From positions 62,001 through 126,000 of the forward strand of contig NZ_WVVW01000011.1 of assembly GCF_009857815.1 (NCBI RefSeq): 64,000 bases of DNA, written 5' to 3'. Shown here in pieces: positions 1-10,285 of the stretch. The notes beneath the pieces are model-generated. The model was not told where the DNA came from. It did not search any database and saw only the letters and a program-made list of their open reading frames with translations. The stretch's first letter is position 1; each line of letters starts with the position of its first letter. The translations under genes were made by a program, and so were the position numbers. Source of the DNA: Pseudomaricurvus sp. HS19 (GTDB lineage: Bacteria > Pseudomonadota > Gammaproteobacteria > Pseudomonadales > Cellvibrionaceae).

Positions 1-1088
1 AGTGGTTGGCCGTGGCGGTCCACACCTTTGCCCAGGCTCTCCATGTCCAGCTGTTGCAGGAAGTCGGGGAAGCGTTGCAGCTGGTGGCAGTAGGGCAACA
101 CCGCCTGGCTGCGGGCCTGCCAGAACTGGCTGTACCAGAAGGTGATCAGGGCCAGGATGACGGGCATGTTGTCAGCGGCGGGTGCGCTGGCAAAGTGCTC
201 GTCCATGGTGGCGGCGCCATTGAGCAGTTCTTCAAAGCCCTGCCAGCCGATGGCCAGGGCGATGGGCAGGCCGATGGCGGACCAGAGGGAGTAGCGCCCT
301 CCCACCCAGTCCCACATGGGGAAGATGTTGTCCGGGTCGATACCGAAGGAGGTGGCCTTGGCAATGTTGGTGCTGATGGCGACAAAGTGCTGGCGCAGTT
401 GGTTTTCCGGGCAGCCGGCGGTGAGTATCCAGTTGCGGGCCGTGGTGGAATTCTCCAGCGTTTCCAGGGTAGTGAACGATTTGGAGGCGACGATAAACAG
501 GGTGGTTGCCGGGTTGAGCCCCTGCAGCACCTGATGGATCTCGGCGCCGTCAATGTTGGCGACAAAATGCACCTTTAATCCGGGCCGGTGATAATCGCTC
601 AGTGCGCGGCACACCATGCGGGGACCGAGGTCCGAGCCACCAATTCCAATATTGACCACATCGGTGATGGTATCGCCGTCGAAACCATTCCACTGCTGGT
701 TGTGCAGTTGCTCCACAAAAGCACGCATTTTGGCCTGGGTGGCTTTGACTTCAGCGTGAACGGAGGGCTCCGGGATCACGCTGTTGGCGCGATAGCGCAG
801 TGCGGTGTGCCAGGCGGGGCGCTGCTCGGTGTTGTTCACCTCGGCGCCGTGCAGCAGGCGGGTAATGGCCGAGTCCAGCTGCTGGTGTTCACAGAGATTG
901 AGCAGCAGTTGCAGGGTGGTGTCGTCGAGGTGGCTCTTGGAGTAATCGAGAAACAGCGGGCCGGCCTGCAGGGAGTAGCGCCCTGCGCGTTCGCTGTCAT
1001 CATGGAAAAGCTGCCGCAGTTGTTTCTGCCACTGTTGGCGGTGGTGCGTCAGGGCCTGCCAGTGGGTGGGGGTGCAGCTTGCTTCCAT
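1..1088 (-). CDS. pgi: Glucose-6-phosphate isomerase (3' end outside window)
   Basis: Interconverts glucose-6-phosphate and fructose-6-phosphate in the cytoplasm (glycolysis and gluconeogenesis). About 362 N-terminal codons are visible; the family is usually near 550, so the C-terminal third lies beyond the left edge. Recognisable family motifs are VNIGIGGSDLGPRM, VASKSFTTLET and VGGRYSLWSAIGLP, the last being the classic isomerase signature. Two in-frame ATGs lie at 1094 and 1088. I prefer 1088 because the AAAGGA ribosome site is 8 bases from it but only 2 bases from the upstream ATG. It follows ispB on the same strand after about 50 bases, so the two may be co-transcribed. Confidence 0.95.
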   Translation of the reverse strand, partial: MEASCTPTHWQALTHHRQQWQKQLRQLFHDDSERAGRYSLQAGPLFLDYSKSHLDDTTLQLLLNLCEHQQLDSAITRLLHGAEVNNTEQRPAWHTALRYRANSVIPEPSVHAEVKATQAKMRAFVEQLHNQQWNGFDGDTITDVVNIGIGGSDLGPRMVCRALSDYHRPGLKVHFVANIDGAEIHQVLQGLNPATTLFIVASKSFTTLETLENSTTARNWILTAGCPENQLRQHFVAISTNIAKATSFGIDPDNIFPMWDWVGGRYSLWSAIGLPIALAIGWQGFEELLNGAATMDEHFASAPAADNMPVILALITFWYSQFWQARSQAVLPYCHQLQRFPDFLQQLDMESLGKGVDRHGQP

Positions 1089-1138
1089 GTCCATAATCCT
1101 TTGTCTGTGGCGGCCCTGTGGTGAGTTGGTGATGTCAG

Positions 1139-2107
1139 TTAGTGATCGCGCCCTACGGCAAAGTGTGCCAGTTCCGTCATGGCCTGGCGGTAAGGGCTGT
1201 CCGGCAGGTGCTCCAGTTGGGCGATGGCCAGGTCGGCCTGCTCCTTGGCGCTGTCAGTAGTGTATTGCAGGGCGCCGGTGCGCTGCACAATGGCCACCAC
1301 TGCCTGCAGTTGGTCCAGCGCGCCTTCGCGGATGGCATCGGCAATGAGTGCTGACTCTTCTGCGGTGCCTTGTGCCATGGCCTGGATCAGCGGCAGGGTG
1401 GGTTTGCCTTCGGCCAGGTCGTCACCGACGTTCTTGCCCAGGGTTTCGGCGTCACCTTCGTAATCGAGGGCGTCGTCGATCAACTGAAAGGCCAGTCCCA
1501 GGTGGTAGCCATAGCGTTTCAGGGCCTGGCGCTGCTCGGCGGTGGCGTCGGCCAGCACGGCGGCGGTGTCACAGGCGGCTTCAAACAGGGCGCCGGTCTT
1601 CTTGTAAATCACTTCCAGGTAGTTGGCTTCGCTGACCGTCGGGTCTTTGGCGTTCACCAGCTGCTGCACCTCACCTTCAGAGATGGTGTTGGTGGTGTCC
1701 GAAAGGATCTGCATGATCTCCATGGAGCCGATCGCCACCATCATCTGGAAGGCCCGGGAGTAGAGGAAGTCCCCTACCAGCACACTCGGTGCATTGCCCC
1801 ACTTGGCATTGGCGGTGGGGCGGCCACGGCGCATGTTGGAGATGTCCACCACGTCGTCGTGCAGCAGGGTCGCGGTGTGAATGAATTCGATAATGGCTGC
1901 CAGGTCCAGGTGCTGCTTGCCCCTGGCCGGGTAATTGAGCGCATTGGCAGTCAGCAGCACCAGCAGCGGGCGCAGGCGCTTGCCGCCGGCTTCCACCAGG
2001 TAATGGCCGATATTCTCAACCAGTCCGACGTTGGAGTGCAGCTGCTCGATAATCAGCTGATTAACAGCTGCAAAGTCGGCCTCAACGGCCTTGTGAAAGG
2101 GTAGCAT
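1139..2107 (-). CDS. ispB: Octaprenyl diphosphate synthase
   Basis: Trans-long-chain polyprenyl synthase that extends farnesyl diphosphate with isopentenyl diphosphate to make the ubiquinone side chain. The 322-residue length is normal. The first aspartate-rich motif is DDVVD at residues 84-88, the second is DDALD at 211-215, and the GGKRLRP substrate-binding segment is at 41-47. Its divergence from rplU is the standard arrangement in gammaproteobacteria and supports ispB rather than ispA, which is usually beside dxs. Exact chain length (C40 or C45) cannot be told from sequence alone. A near-consensus promoter lies just upstream. Confidence 0.95.
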   Translation of the reverse strand: MLPFHKAVEADFAAVNQLIIEQLHSNVGLVENIGHYLVEAGGKRLRPLLVLLTANALNYPARGKQHLDLAAIIEFIHTATLLHDDVVDISNMRRGRPTANAKWGNAPSVLVGDFLYSRAFQMMVAIGSMEIMQILSDTTNTISEGEVQQLVNAKDPTVSEANYLEVIYKKTGALFEAACDTAAVLADATAEQRQALKRYGYHLGLAFQLIDDALDYEGDAETLGKNVGDDLAEGKPTLPLIQAMAQGTAEESALIADAIREGALDQLQAVVAIVQRTGALQYTTDSAKEQADLAIAQLEHLPDSPYRQAMTELAHFAVGRDH

Positions 2108-2145
2108 AGGGGGTAGGCAGATCCGGAATTCTGTTGCTCGTTCGC

Positions 2146-2174
2146 ATTCTGGGCACGGGGGCTCAGGCTGTCAA
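2146..2174 (-). promoter_or_regulatory. Sigma-70 promoter of ispB
   Basis: On the minus strand a perfect TTGACA -35 (2174-2169) is followed after 17 bases by CAGAAT (2151-2146). It sits about 40 bases upstream of the ispB start codon. Confidence 0.65.
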
Positions 2175-2275
2175 GCGTGGTGGCTGTGGCCGGGATCCTG
2201 ATTTGGCTTAACAATCAACAAGTTGGAGTTCCCCGGTGTGGAATGACGGTGCACTTTTGTGAAGCTGTTCCGCGC

Positions 2276-2304
2276 TTGCGCTGCCCCTGTCTTTGACGTA
2301 GAAT
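2276..2304 (+). promoter_or_regulatory. Sigma-70 promoter of rplU-rpmA
   Basis: TTGCGC (2276-2281), a 17-base spacer, then TAGAAT (2299-2304). A TTGACG overlaps just before the -10 but is too close to serve as its -35. Confidence 0.55.
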
Positions 2305-2465
2305 CTGCGCCCCTGCCACAGGTCCGCCTCCGGGTGCCCTGCTGGTGAGGTCACAGAATTGAGTTAGGTATACGACGCAAGCTCTGCAAAATGTGTCCGG
2401 TAGGTTCCGGCGCTGCTTCGTGTCGTCCAATATCTGGTCAATGATCTATTTATTGGAGCATGTAA

Positions 2466-2777
2466 ATGTACGCTGTTATCAAAAGTGGCGGTAAGCAACA
2501 CCGCGTAGTGGAAGGCGAAACCCTGAAGCTGGAAAAAATCGAAGTTGCCACCGGTGAAACCGTAGAGTTTGACCAGGTGCTGATGGTTGCCTCTGGCGAC
2601 GACGTCAAGATCGGTGCGCCGGTTGTGGCTGGTGCCAAAGTGACTGCCGAGGTGGTTAGCCACGGCCGTGGTGACAAGGTGAAGATCGTCAAGTTCCGTC
2701 GCCGTAAGCACTCCCTGAAGCGTCAGGGTCACCGTCAGTGGTTCACCGAAGTGAAAATCACTGGTATCCAAGGTTAA
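2466..2777 (+). CDS. rplU: 50S ribosomal protein L21
   Basis: Structural protein of the large ribosomal subunit. The 103-residue length equals the usual gammaproteobacterial size, and the N-terminus ([14 protein letters not shown]) and the C-terminal [14 protein letters not shown] block are typical of L21. A GGAG site lies just upstream of the ATG. It is first in the rplU-rpmA pair, with obgE following, the order found across most bacteria. Confidence 0.98.
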   Translation: MYAVIKSGGKQHRVVEGETLKLEKIEVATGETVEFDQVLMVASGDDVKIGAPVVAGAKVTAEVVSHGRGDKVKIVKFRRRKHSLKRQGHRQWFTEVKITGIQG

Positions 2778-2793
2778 TTAAGGAGTTTAAGTC

Positions 2794-3051
2794 ATGGCTC
2801 ACAAGAAAGCTGGTGGTAGTACGCGCAACGGGCGCGATTCAGAAAGTAAGCGCCTGGGTGTTAAGCGTTTCGGTGGTCAGGCGGTTCTGGCTGGCAACAT
2901 CCTGGTTCGTCAGCGCGGCACCAAGTTCCACGCTGGTGAAAACGTAGGCATTGGTAAAGACCACACTCTGTTCGCAAAAGCCGATGGCGTTGTGAAGTTT
3001 GAAGTGAAAGGTGCCAACAACCGCAAGTTCGTCAGCATCGTTTCTGCTTAA
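2794..3051 (+). CDS. rpmA: 50S ribosomal protein L27
   Basis: Large-subunit protein whose N-terminal tail reaches toward the peptidyl-transferase centre. The 85 residues begin [16 protein letters not shown], the hallmark of L27, with no N-terminal extension needing proteolysis as in Firmicutes. It starts 16 bases after rplU with an AAGGAG ribosome site, so the two are translated from one message. A terminator-like hairpin follows. Confidence 0.98.
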   Translation: MAHKKAGGSTRNGRDSESKRLGVKRFGGQAVLAGNILVRQRGTKFHAGENVGIGKDHTLFAKADGVVKFEVKGANNRKFVSIVSA

Positions 3052-3122
3052 TTGCAGTCTGACAACATACCGGTTGCTCTGTTTGGGTGATCGGTAGCGG
3101 TTCGGGAGTTGTCCCGGCCTAT

Positions 3123-3160
3123 GCAAAAGCCCCGTCCGAACCGATGGGGCTTTTGCGTTT
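3123..3160 (+). terminator. Terminator after rpmA
   Basis: GCAAAAGCCCC (3123-3133) pairs perfectly with GGGGCTTTTGC (3146-3156) over a 12-base loop. The stem itself carries the T-rich side, followed by GTTT. It separates rpmA from obgE. A TATAAT at 3160-3165 just after it could be the -10 of an obgE promoter, although no good -35 is visible. Confidence 0.75.
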
Positions 3161-3164
3161 ATAA

Positions 3165-4463
<1,299 letters not shown>

Positions 4464-4555
4464 GTGCGGCGGCTCTGTCGGGCTGTCCCTGCAGTGCTGT
4501 CCTTGCAGTGCTACCCCTGAATAATCCTGCCAACGGAATGTGACCAGATTACAGC

Positions 4556-5677
4556 ATGAGTGTGCGAGACAAGTTGCCCGGTGCGCGGCGCTGGGTGGTA
4601 AAAATCGGTAGTGCCCTGCTGACCGCCAATGGTCGCGGGCTGGATGTGAATGCCATAGCCGGCTGGGTTGAACAGCTCGCGCAATTGCAGAAAAGCGGCG
4701 TCGAGCTGGTGCTGGTCTCCTCCGGCGCTGTGGCTGCCGGCATGACCCGCCTCGGCTGGACCGAGCGCCCCGAGGCCATTCATGAGCTGCAGGCGGCGGC
4801 CGCGGTGGGGCAGACAGGCCTGGTGCAGGCCTATGAGCAGGAGTTCCAGCGCTACGGCCTGAACACGGCCCAGGTGCTGCTGGATCACGACGACCTCTCC
4901 AATCGCGAGCGCTATCTCAATGCCCGCTCCACCCTCAAGGCCCTGACCGGGCTCGGTGTGGTGCCGGTGGTCAATGAAAACGACACGGTGGTCACCGATG
5001 AGATCCGTTTTGGGGATAACGACACCCTGGCGGCGCTGGTGGCCAATCTTGTGGAAGCGGATGTGCTGATCATTCTCACTGATCAGGATGGCATGTTTGA
5101 GGCCGACCCCCGCACTAATCCCGATGCTCCCCTGATCAGTGAAGTGGCGGCCAGTGAGCCGACCCTCGATGCCAAGGCCGGTGGCGGCGGCAAGCTGGGG
5201 CGTGGCGGAATGGCGACCAAGGTGCGCGCGGCGCGCCTGGCTGCCCGTTCCGGTGCCCACACTGTCATTGTTGGCGGTCGTATCGCCGGTGTGGTGACGC
5301 GCCTGCGCCAGGGTGAGGCGCTGGGAACGCTGCTGACGGCTGACCAGCCGCCGCAGGCGGCGCGCAAGCGCTGGCTCGCAGGTCAGTTGCAGGTGCGTGG
5401 TCGCCTGACGCTGGATGAGGGCGCGGTACGTGTCCTGAAGCAGCAGGGCAAAAGTCTGTTGCCGGTGGGTGTGCGGCGGGTGGATGGTGAATTCAATCGC
5501 GGCGATATGGTCTCCTGTGTCGATGCCGACGGCGTCGAAGTGGCTCGCGGGCTGGTGAATTACAGTGTGCAGGAGTCGCGCCGCATCATCGGTCGCCCCA
5601 GTGAGGAGATCGAGTCGCTGTTGGGTTATGTGGACGAGCGTGAACTGATTCACCGGGATAACCTGGTGGTGCTGTAA
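4556..5677 (+). CDS. proB: Glutamate 5-kinase
   Basis: First enzyme of proline synthesis: it phosphorylates the gamma-carboxyl of glutamate and is normally feedback-inhibited by proline. At 373 residues it has both the amino-acid kinase domain ([11 protein letters not shown] near the start, [45 protein letters not shown]) and a C-terminal PUA domain (about 280-365). It follows obgE, as in many gammaproteobacteria. The partner proA is not in the window. Confidence 0.96.
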   Translation: MSVRDKLPGARRWVVKIGSALLTANGRGLDVNAIAGWVEQLAQLQKSGVELVLVSSGAVAAGMTRLGWTERPEAIHELQAAAAVGQTGLVQAYEQEFQRYGLNTAQVLLDHDDLSNRERYLNARSTLKALTGLGVVPVVNENDTVVTDEIRFGDNDTLAALVANLVEADVLIILTDQDGMFEADPRTNPDAPLISEVAASEPTLDAKAGGGGKLGRGGMATKVRAARLAARSGAHTVIVGGRIAGVVTRLRQGEALGTLLTADQPPQAARKRWLAGQLQVRGRLTLDEGAVRVLKQQGKSLLPVGVRRVDGEFNRGDMVSCVDADGVEVARGLVNYSVQESRRIIGRPSEEIESLLGYVDERELIHRDNLVVL

Positions 5678-5727
5678 CTGTTTTGCGGGCGGCGCAGCCG
5701 TCACTTTGAATCGGCAGGTTTTACCCT

Positions 5728-6786
5728 ATGAGTATCTTCAAGAAGCACATCGATGCCATGTCCGCCTATACGCCGCCGCTGGAAGGGCGGGATCCGAAGG
5801 CGTACACCTTGCTGGATTTCAATGAGCGCACCGTCGAGGTGACAGAGTCCGTGCGTCAGGCGCTGCACCGGTTTATCGACAGCGGCCGTCTGCAGATGTA
5901 CCCCTCCTACGGTGACCTGACCCGTCGCATCGCCGAATACTGTGGCGTGGCTGATGACAAGGTAATGATTACCAATGGTTCGGACCAGGGTATCGAGCTG
6001 ATCATTCGCGCGGCGTGCAATGCCGGTGACGAGATCATTATTCCGGGCCCCAGCTTTGCCATGTACAGCCAGGTGGCAAAGGCGGAAGCGCTCACCATTA
6101 TTGAGCCCCAGTACACCCGTCAGGGCGGTTATCCGCTGCAGCAGGTGCTGGAGGCGGTGACCGACAAAACCCGGGTGATTGTGGTTTCCAATCCCAACAA
6201 TCCCTGCGGTACCCTGGTGGCGCCGGAAGATGTGGTGCGCATAGCCAAAGCGGCGCCGCAGGCGGCCATTCTGGTGGACGAATGCTACTTTGAGTACAGC
6301 AAGACCAGCGTCAAGGATCATCTGGATGAGTGCCGCAATCTGCTGATTACCCGCACCTTCTCCAAGACCTGGGGCTTGCCTTCCATTCGCCTGGGTTACA
6401 TTCTCAGCCACAATGACAATATTCGCGCGCTGCTCAATGTGCGTGGCCCGTACGACGTCAACCAGTTTGCGGTAGTGGCGGTGTTGGCGGCGCTGGAGGA
6501 CAAGGCGACCTCTCTGGCGTATGTGGATGAGGTGATGGGGGTTTCCAAGCCGATGCTGGAGACCTATCTGCAGGAGAGGGGGGTGGACTTCTGGCCCAGT
6601 GCGGCGAATTACCTTTGGACCTTTCCGGAGCAGCCGGAGCTGTTGAATGGTGCGTTGGTGGCAGCCCATATCCTGGTGCGTCCCAAGGCGGATGCTGCAG
6701 GCCGTATGGGGTTGCGGATTACCCTGGGTACCGAGGCACAGACGCGGGCATTGATTGAGGTGCTTGAGGGTGTGCTGGGAGGCTGA
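5728..6786 (+). CDS. HisC-like PLP-dependent aminotransferase
   Basis: Fold-type I aminotransferase of the histidinol-phosphate aminotransferase / threonine-phosphate decarboxylase group, 352 residues. Visible elements are SNPNNPCGT at 154-162, VDECYFEY at 183-190 with the cofactor-binding Asp and Tyr, and the Schiff-base lysine K213 in TRTFSKTWGLPSIRLGY. It is 50 bases downstream of proB and has no histidine-operon neighbours, so it may be a second HisC, an aromatic aminotransferase or an enzyme of another pathway. Substrate is not assignable from sequence. The N-terminus begins MSIFKKHIDAMSAYTPP with no targeting signal. Confidence 0.85.
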   Translation: MSIFKKHIDAMSAYTPPLEGRDPKAYTLLDFNERTVEVTESVRQALHRFIDSGRLQMYPSYGDLTRRIAEYCGVADDKVMITNGSDQGIELIIRAACNAGDEIIIPGPSFAMYSQVAKAEALTIIEPQYTRQGGYPLQQVLEAVTDKTRVIVVSNPNNPCGTLVAPEDVVRIAKAAPQAAILVDECYFEYSKTSVKDHLDECRNLLITRTFSKTWGLPSIRLGYILSHNDNIRALLNVRGPYDVNQFAVVAVLAALEDKATSLAYVDEVMGVSKPMLETYLQERGVDFWPSAANYLWTFPEQPELLNGALVAAHILVRPKADAAGRMGLRITLGTEAQTRALIEVLEGVLGG

Positions 6787-6888
6787 CGATCTGTGATGGC
6801 GGGCTGGATCGCTGCTGGTGGTTCAGTCCGGGGTGGCAGGTGCATGTGCTACATGTGTTAAAAGCCCTGCCCCTGAAATCCGGGCAAT

Positions 6889-6917
6889 AAAAAAGCCGGC
6901 GTAAAGCCGGCTTTTTT
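6889..6917. terminator. Bidirectional terminator between aminotransferase gene and rpsT
   Basis: AAAAAAGCCGGC (6889-6900), a 5-base loop, and GCCGGCTTTTTT (6906-6917) form a perfect symmetric stem with A and T tracts on both sides, serving the convergent genes. Confidence 0.9.
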
Positions 6918-6943
6918 GTGTCTGAACCCGAAGTTGCCCTGGC

Positions 6944-7210
6944 TTAAGCAGCCAGCGCCTTAACTTGGGCGTTCAGACGGCTCTTGTGACGAGCGGCTTT
7001 ATTCTTGTGAATAATGCCCTTGTCAGCGATGCGGTCGATTACTGGTACGGCCGCGGCGTAGGCAGCTTTGGCTGCTTCAGCGTCGCCTGCATTGATAGCG
7101 GCAACTACTTTCTTGATGTAGGTGCGCGCCATGGAGCGCAGGCTGGCGTTATGCTTGCGAGCGTTGTCGTTCTGGCGCGCACGTTTTTTGGCTTGGGGTG
7201 AATTGGCCAC
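6944..7210 (-). CDS. rpsT: 30S ribosomal protein S20
   Basis: Small-subunit protein that binds 16S rRNA. The 88 residues start [21 protein letters not shown] and are lysine/alanine-rich and helical, as expected. The start is a GTG at 7210 with CAGGAGC 6 bases upstream; a longer reading from an upstream ATG would add a non-homologous N-terminus and bury the ribosome site. A non-ATG start is usual for rpsT in gammaproteobacteria and is linked to autoregulation in E. coli. Confidence 0.97.
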   Translation of the reverse strand: MANSPQAKKRARQNDNARKHNASLRSMARTYIKKVVAAINAGDAEAAKAAYAAAVPVIDRIADKGIIHKNKAARHKSRLNAQVKALAA

Positions 7211-7254
7211 CGTATTGCTCCTGTTGAAATTCGGGTACAAATCAAGGACGCGAC

Positions 7255-7282
7255 ATTATGCCTATTTCGAGAGCTCTGTCAA
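7255..7282 (-). promoter_or_regulatory. Sigma-70 promoter of rpsT
   Basis: On the minus strand a perfect TTGACA (7282-7277), 16-base spacer, then CATAAT (7260-7255), about 45 bases upstream of the rpsT GTG. Confidence 0.75.
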
Positions 7283-7453
7283 CCGCGGTGCGGGCTTTTC
7301 CGGCAAGTGGGTCGGCAGCGGGGGCGGGTTGTTTTGTGCGCTGGCGTCTGGTGCAACGCTGGCTGCCGCAGGGGGCTTTGAGTAAACTGCGGCTCTTTGT
7401 GCGCCCCTGAGTTTTGGCGCTGAGTGTGATCCGGTGTTGGCTGTGAGGGATGA

Positions 7454-9100
7454 GTGAAACAGGAAGAGCGGCATAATGAAGAAGAGGTGGGCGCCAAAAC
7501 CGTAACCGATGGTGCAACCGTTGCTCAGGATGAGCAGCCGCCAGCCCCCCGGCTGCTGCGCTCCAGTGCGGCCGTGGGAGCCATGACCATGTCGTCGCGG
7601 GTGCTGGGCCTGGTCCGCGATGTGGTGTTTGCGCGCTTTATCGGTGCCGAAGGGGCGGCCGATGCCTTCTTTGTGGCTTTCAAGATTCCCAATTTCCTCC
7701 GCCGCCTGTTTGCCGAGGGTGCCTTTGCGCAGGCGTTTGTGCCGGTGCTGTCGGAGTATCGCACCCGCGGTTCACTGGCGGCGGTGCAGGGGCTGGTCAA
7801 CCGGGTGGCGGGTTGCCTGGGGTTAAGCCTGGTGCTGCTGACGGTACTGGCGGTAGTGGGTGCGCCGCTGTTGACCACGCTGTTCGCTCCGGGGTTTCGC
7901 GGTGATGAGCTGCGTTTCGGCCTCGCCTCCGACATGATTCGCATCACCTTCCCCTATCTGTTGCTGATCTCCCTCACCGGCCTGGCGGGGGCCATCCTCA
8001 ACAGCTACGACCGCTTTGTGGTGCCGGCGATTACGCCGGTGCTGCTCAATGTGGTACTGATTGGCGCTGCGGTGCTGGCGTCGCCTTATTTTGACCCGCC
8101 GGTACTGGCGTTGGCCTGGGGGGTTCTGGCAGCGGGGGTGGTGCAGCTGCTGTTCCAGATGCCTTTCCTGATGCAGCTGGAGTTGATGCCGCGGCCGAAG
8201 GTGGAGTGGTCGGATCCCGGAGTAAAGCAGGTGTTGACCCTCATGGTGCCGGCGCTGTTCGGGGTTTCCGTGAGCCAGATTAACCTGCTGCTGGATACGG
8301 TACTGGCGTCCCTGTTGCCGGCCGGCAGTGTCTCCTGGCTCTATTACTCGGACCGGCTGGCAGAGCTGCCGCTGGGTGTGTTTGCCATCGCCATCGCCAC
8401 CGTGATTCTGCCGGGGTTGTCGCGCCAGCATGCGGGCAATAATCCGGCGCAGTTCAGTGCCACGCTGGAGTGGGCCATCCGCATGGTGCTGCTGGTGGCG
8501 GTGCCGGCGGCGCTGGCGCTGATTGTGCTGGCCGAGCCCATCCTGATGACCCTGTTCCAGTATGGCAAAACCTCCATCCACGATGTGGCTATGTCGGCCT
8601 GGAGTCTGCGGGCTTACGCTATCGGTTTGACCGCCTTTATGTTGATCAAGGTGCTGGCGCCGGGTTTCTACGCCCGCCAGGACATGAAGACCCCGGTGCG
8701 GATTGGCATTATCGCCATGGTGGTCAATATGGGCTGCAATATCGCCTTTGTGGTGCCGCTCTATTTCTACTGGAACATTGGTCACGCCGGGCTGGCCCTG
8801 GCCACCTCTGCTTCCGCGCTGCTGAATGCCGGACTCCTGTGGCGTGGCCTGCGGCGCGAAGGTGTCTATCAAAGGGTGACACCCTGGCGGCCCCTGCTAT
8901 TGCCACTGGTGGGAGCGTCGGTGCTGATGGTGCTGGCGCTGTGGTGGCTGATGCCTGCGGCTGGCGAGTGGGCTGGCTGGGCGTGGCAGCAGCGGGTAGG
9001 GCAGTTGGCGCTGGTCTGTCTGGCGGGTCTGGCTGCCTATGGTGCAGCCCTGTTGCTGCTGGGTCTGCGCCCCCGCCACCTGCGGCCGGCTGTGACCTGA
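7454..9100 (+). CDS. murJ: Lipid II flippase MurJ
   Basis: Integral membrane flippase that moves lipid II across the inner membrane for peptidoglycan synthesis (MviN family). The 548 residues begin with a roughly 35-residue polar, acidic extension, then SSAAVGAMTMSSRVLGLVRD, the conserved MurJ opening, and about 14 hydrophobic segments. The GTG at 7454 has GAGG 5 bases upstream; an ATG at 7450 is out of frame and quickly stops. It is divergent from rpsT and upstream of ribF, the standard rpsT / murJ / ribF / ileS arrangement of gammaproteobacteria. Confidence 0.95.
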   Translation: MKQEERHNEEEVGAKTVTDGATVAQDEQPPAPRLLRSSAAVGAMTMSSRVLGLVRDVVFARFIGAEGAADAFFVAFKIPNFLRRLFAEGAFAQAFVPVLSEYRTRGSLAAVQGLVNRVAGCLGLSLVLLTVLAVVGAPLLTTLFAPGFRGDELRFGLASDMIRITFPYLLLISLTGLAGAILNSYDRFVVPAITPVLLNVVLIGAAVLASPYFDPPVLALAWGVLAAGVVQLLFQMPFLMQLELMPRPKVEWSDPGVKQVLTLMVPALFGVSVSQINLLLDTVLASLLPAGSVSWLYYSDRLAELPLGVFAIAIATVILPGLSRQHAGNNPAQFSATLEWAIRMVLLVAVPAALALIVLAEPILMTLFQYGKTSIHDVAMSAWSLRAYAIGLTAFMLIKVLAPGFYARQDMKTPVRIGIIAMVVNMGCNIAFVVPLYFYWNIGHAGLALATSASALLNAGLLWRGLRREGVYQRVTPWRPLLLPLVGASVLMVLALWWLMPAAGEWAGWAWQQRVGQLALVCLAGLAAYGAALLLLGLRPRHLRPAVT

Positions 9101-9109
9101 GCCCGCTGC

Positions 9110-9143
9110 AGCCGGGGCCCGGCTATGGCCTGGGGCCCCGGCT
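9110..9143 (+). terminator. GC-rich hairpin after murJ
   Basis: AGCCGGGGCC (9110-9119) pairs with GGCCCCGGCT (9134-9143). The stem is strong but no T tract follows, so it may terminate weakly or act in RNA processing. Confidence 0.4.
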
Positions 9144-9173
9144 CTCGTCTGGCTCTGGGCTTCCCAAGTGGGG

Positions 9174-9179
9174 TATACT
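9174..9179 (+). promoter_or_regulatory. Candidate -10 element for the ribF-ispH operon
   Basis: TATACT preceded by GGGG lies about 80 bases upstream of ribF, after the murJ hairpin. The -35 at the matching distance is poor, so this rests mainly on the -10 and its position. Confidence 0.35.
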
Positions 9180-9256
9180 CTCGCCCCACTGTGCCGGCTG
9201 AACGGGGCGGTGGAAGGCCGGGCAGGGCGCCCGCCGGACGGAATTGAATCAACCTG

Positions 9257-10228
9257 TTGAGCCGATCAGTGACCCAGTTGTTACAGCAATTTATTCGTGG
9301 CCTGCACAACCTGCGCCCCGAACATTACGGCAATGTAGTGACCATCGGCTCCTTTGATGGTGTGCATCTGGGGCATCAGACCATACTGCGGCAGCTGGCA
9401 GACAAGGCGCGCGAGTTTCAGGTGCCGGCCACGGTGGTTATTTTCGAGCCGCAACCCCACGAATTCTTCTCTGCCGAGCAGGCCCCGGCGCGACTGATGC
9501 GTCTGCGCGAGAAGGTGCTGGCCTTGCTGCAGGGCGGTGCCGACCGGGTCTGCTGCCTGCATTTCAACCAGCGCATGCGCTCCCTGTCGGCGGCAGAGTT
9601 CGTCGAGCAGGTGCTGGTGGCGAAGCTGGGTGTGAAGCACCTCATCATTGGTGACGACTTCCGCTTTGGCAGTGGTCGCAGCGGTGACTACGAGTTCCTG
9701 ATGGAGGCTGGTCGTCAGTATGATTTCGGTGTCTCGGATACCGAGACGTTTGAGATCGGCGACGAACGGGTCAGCAGTACCCGCATTCGCCAGGAGCTGG
9801 AGCAGTCCCACTTTGCTACGGCCGCGCAGCTGTTGGGTAAGCCTTACACCGTGGCGGGGCACGTGGGTTATGGCCAGCAGCTGGCACGGCAGTGGCAGGT
9901 GCCCACTGCCAATGTGCAATTGCGCCGCTATCGCTCGCCGCTCAATGGGGTGTTTGCGGTGTCGGTGACCTTGCCCGATGGCCGGGTGCAGCAGGGTGTG
10001 GCCAATGTGGGCGTGCGTCCCACCATCGGTGACCAGATCCGGCCGATCCTTGAGGTGCACCTGCTGGAGTTCAGCGGCAACCTGTACGGCCAGATGATTA
10101 CCGTAGAGTTCCTGCACAAGTTGCGGGAGGAACAGAAATTTGAATCCCTGGAGATGCTGCGGCAGCAGATCCTCAGGGACGTGGAAGCGGCCAGGCACTA
10201 TTTCGCCGGCCAGGCGCAAGCGCATTGA
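9257..10228 (+). CDS. ribF: Bifunctional riboflavin kinase / FAD synthetase
   Basis: Converts riboflavin to FMN and then FAD. The N-terminal nucleotidyltransferase domain shows GSFDGVHLGHQ (about residues 31-41) and FRFGSGRSGD; the C-terminal kinase domain shows GKPYTVAGHVGYGQQLARQWQVPTAN. The start is unresolved: no ATG is available near the conserved FIRGLHNLRP. Candidates are TTG 9257, GTG 9269 and TTG 9278, all in frame and all with weak ribosome sites; family length slightly favours the shorter two. It is first gene of the ribF-ileS-lspA-fkpB-ispH string. Confidence 0.94.
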   Translation: MSRSVTQLLQQFIRGLHNLRPEHYGNVVTIGSFDGVHLGHQTILRQLADKAREFQVPATVVIFEPQPHEFFSAEQAPARLMRLREKVLALLQGGADRVCCLHFNQRMRSLSAAEFVEQVLVAKLGVKHLIIGDDFRFGSGRSGDYEFLMEAGRQYDFGVSDTETFEIGDERVSSTRIRQELEQSHFATAAQLLGKPYTVAGHVGYGQQLARQWQVPTANVQLRRYRSPLNGVFAVSVTLPDGRVQQGVANVGVRPTIGDQIRPILEVHLLEFSGNLYGQMITVEFLHKLREEQKFESLEMLRQQILRDVEAARHYFAGQAQAH

Positions 10229-10285
10229 GCCTGCCGGTTGCCGCTGCCGTAAACCCGATTTGATAACACCTGATTAGACAGACCT

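Larger units (their letters stand above)
2108..2465. other. Divergent ispB/rplU intergenic region
   Basis: A 358-base gap holding back-to-back promoters for ispB (minus) and rplU (plus). The roughly 155 bases between the rplU -10 element and the rplU start form a transcribed leader. Ribosomal protein L21 leaders are regulatory in some bacteria, but I could not establish a conserved structure here. No convincing coding sequence is present. Confidence 0.6.

Noticed and set aside
2215-2430. 71-codon minus-strand frame in the ispB/rplU gap
   Set aside because: It lies across the rplU promoter, has no ribosome site and no homology I recognise.
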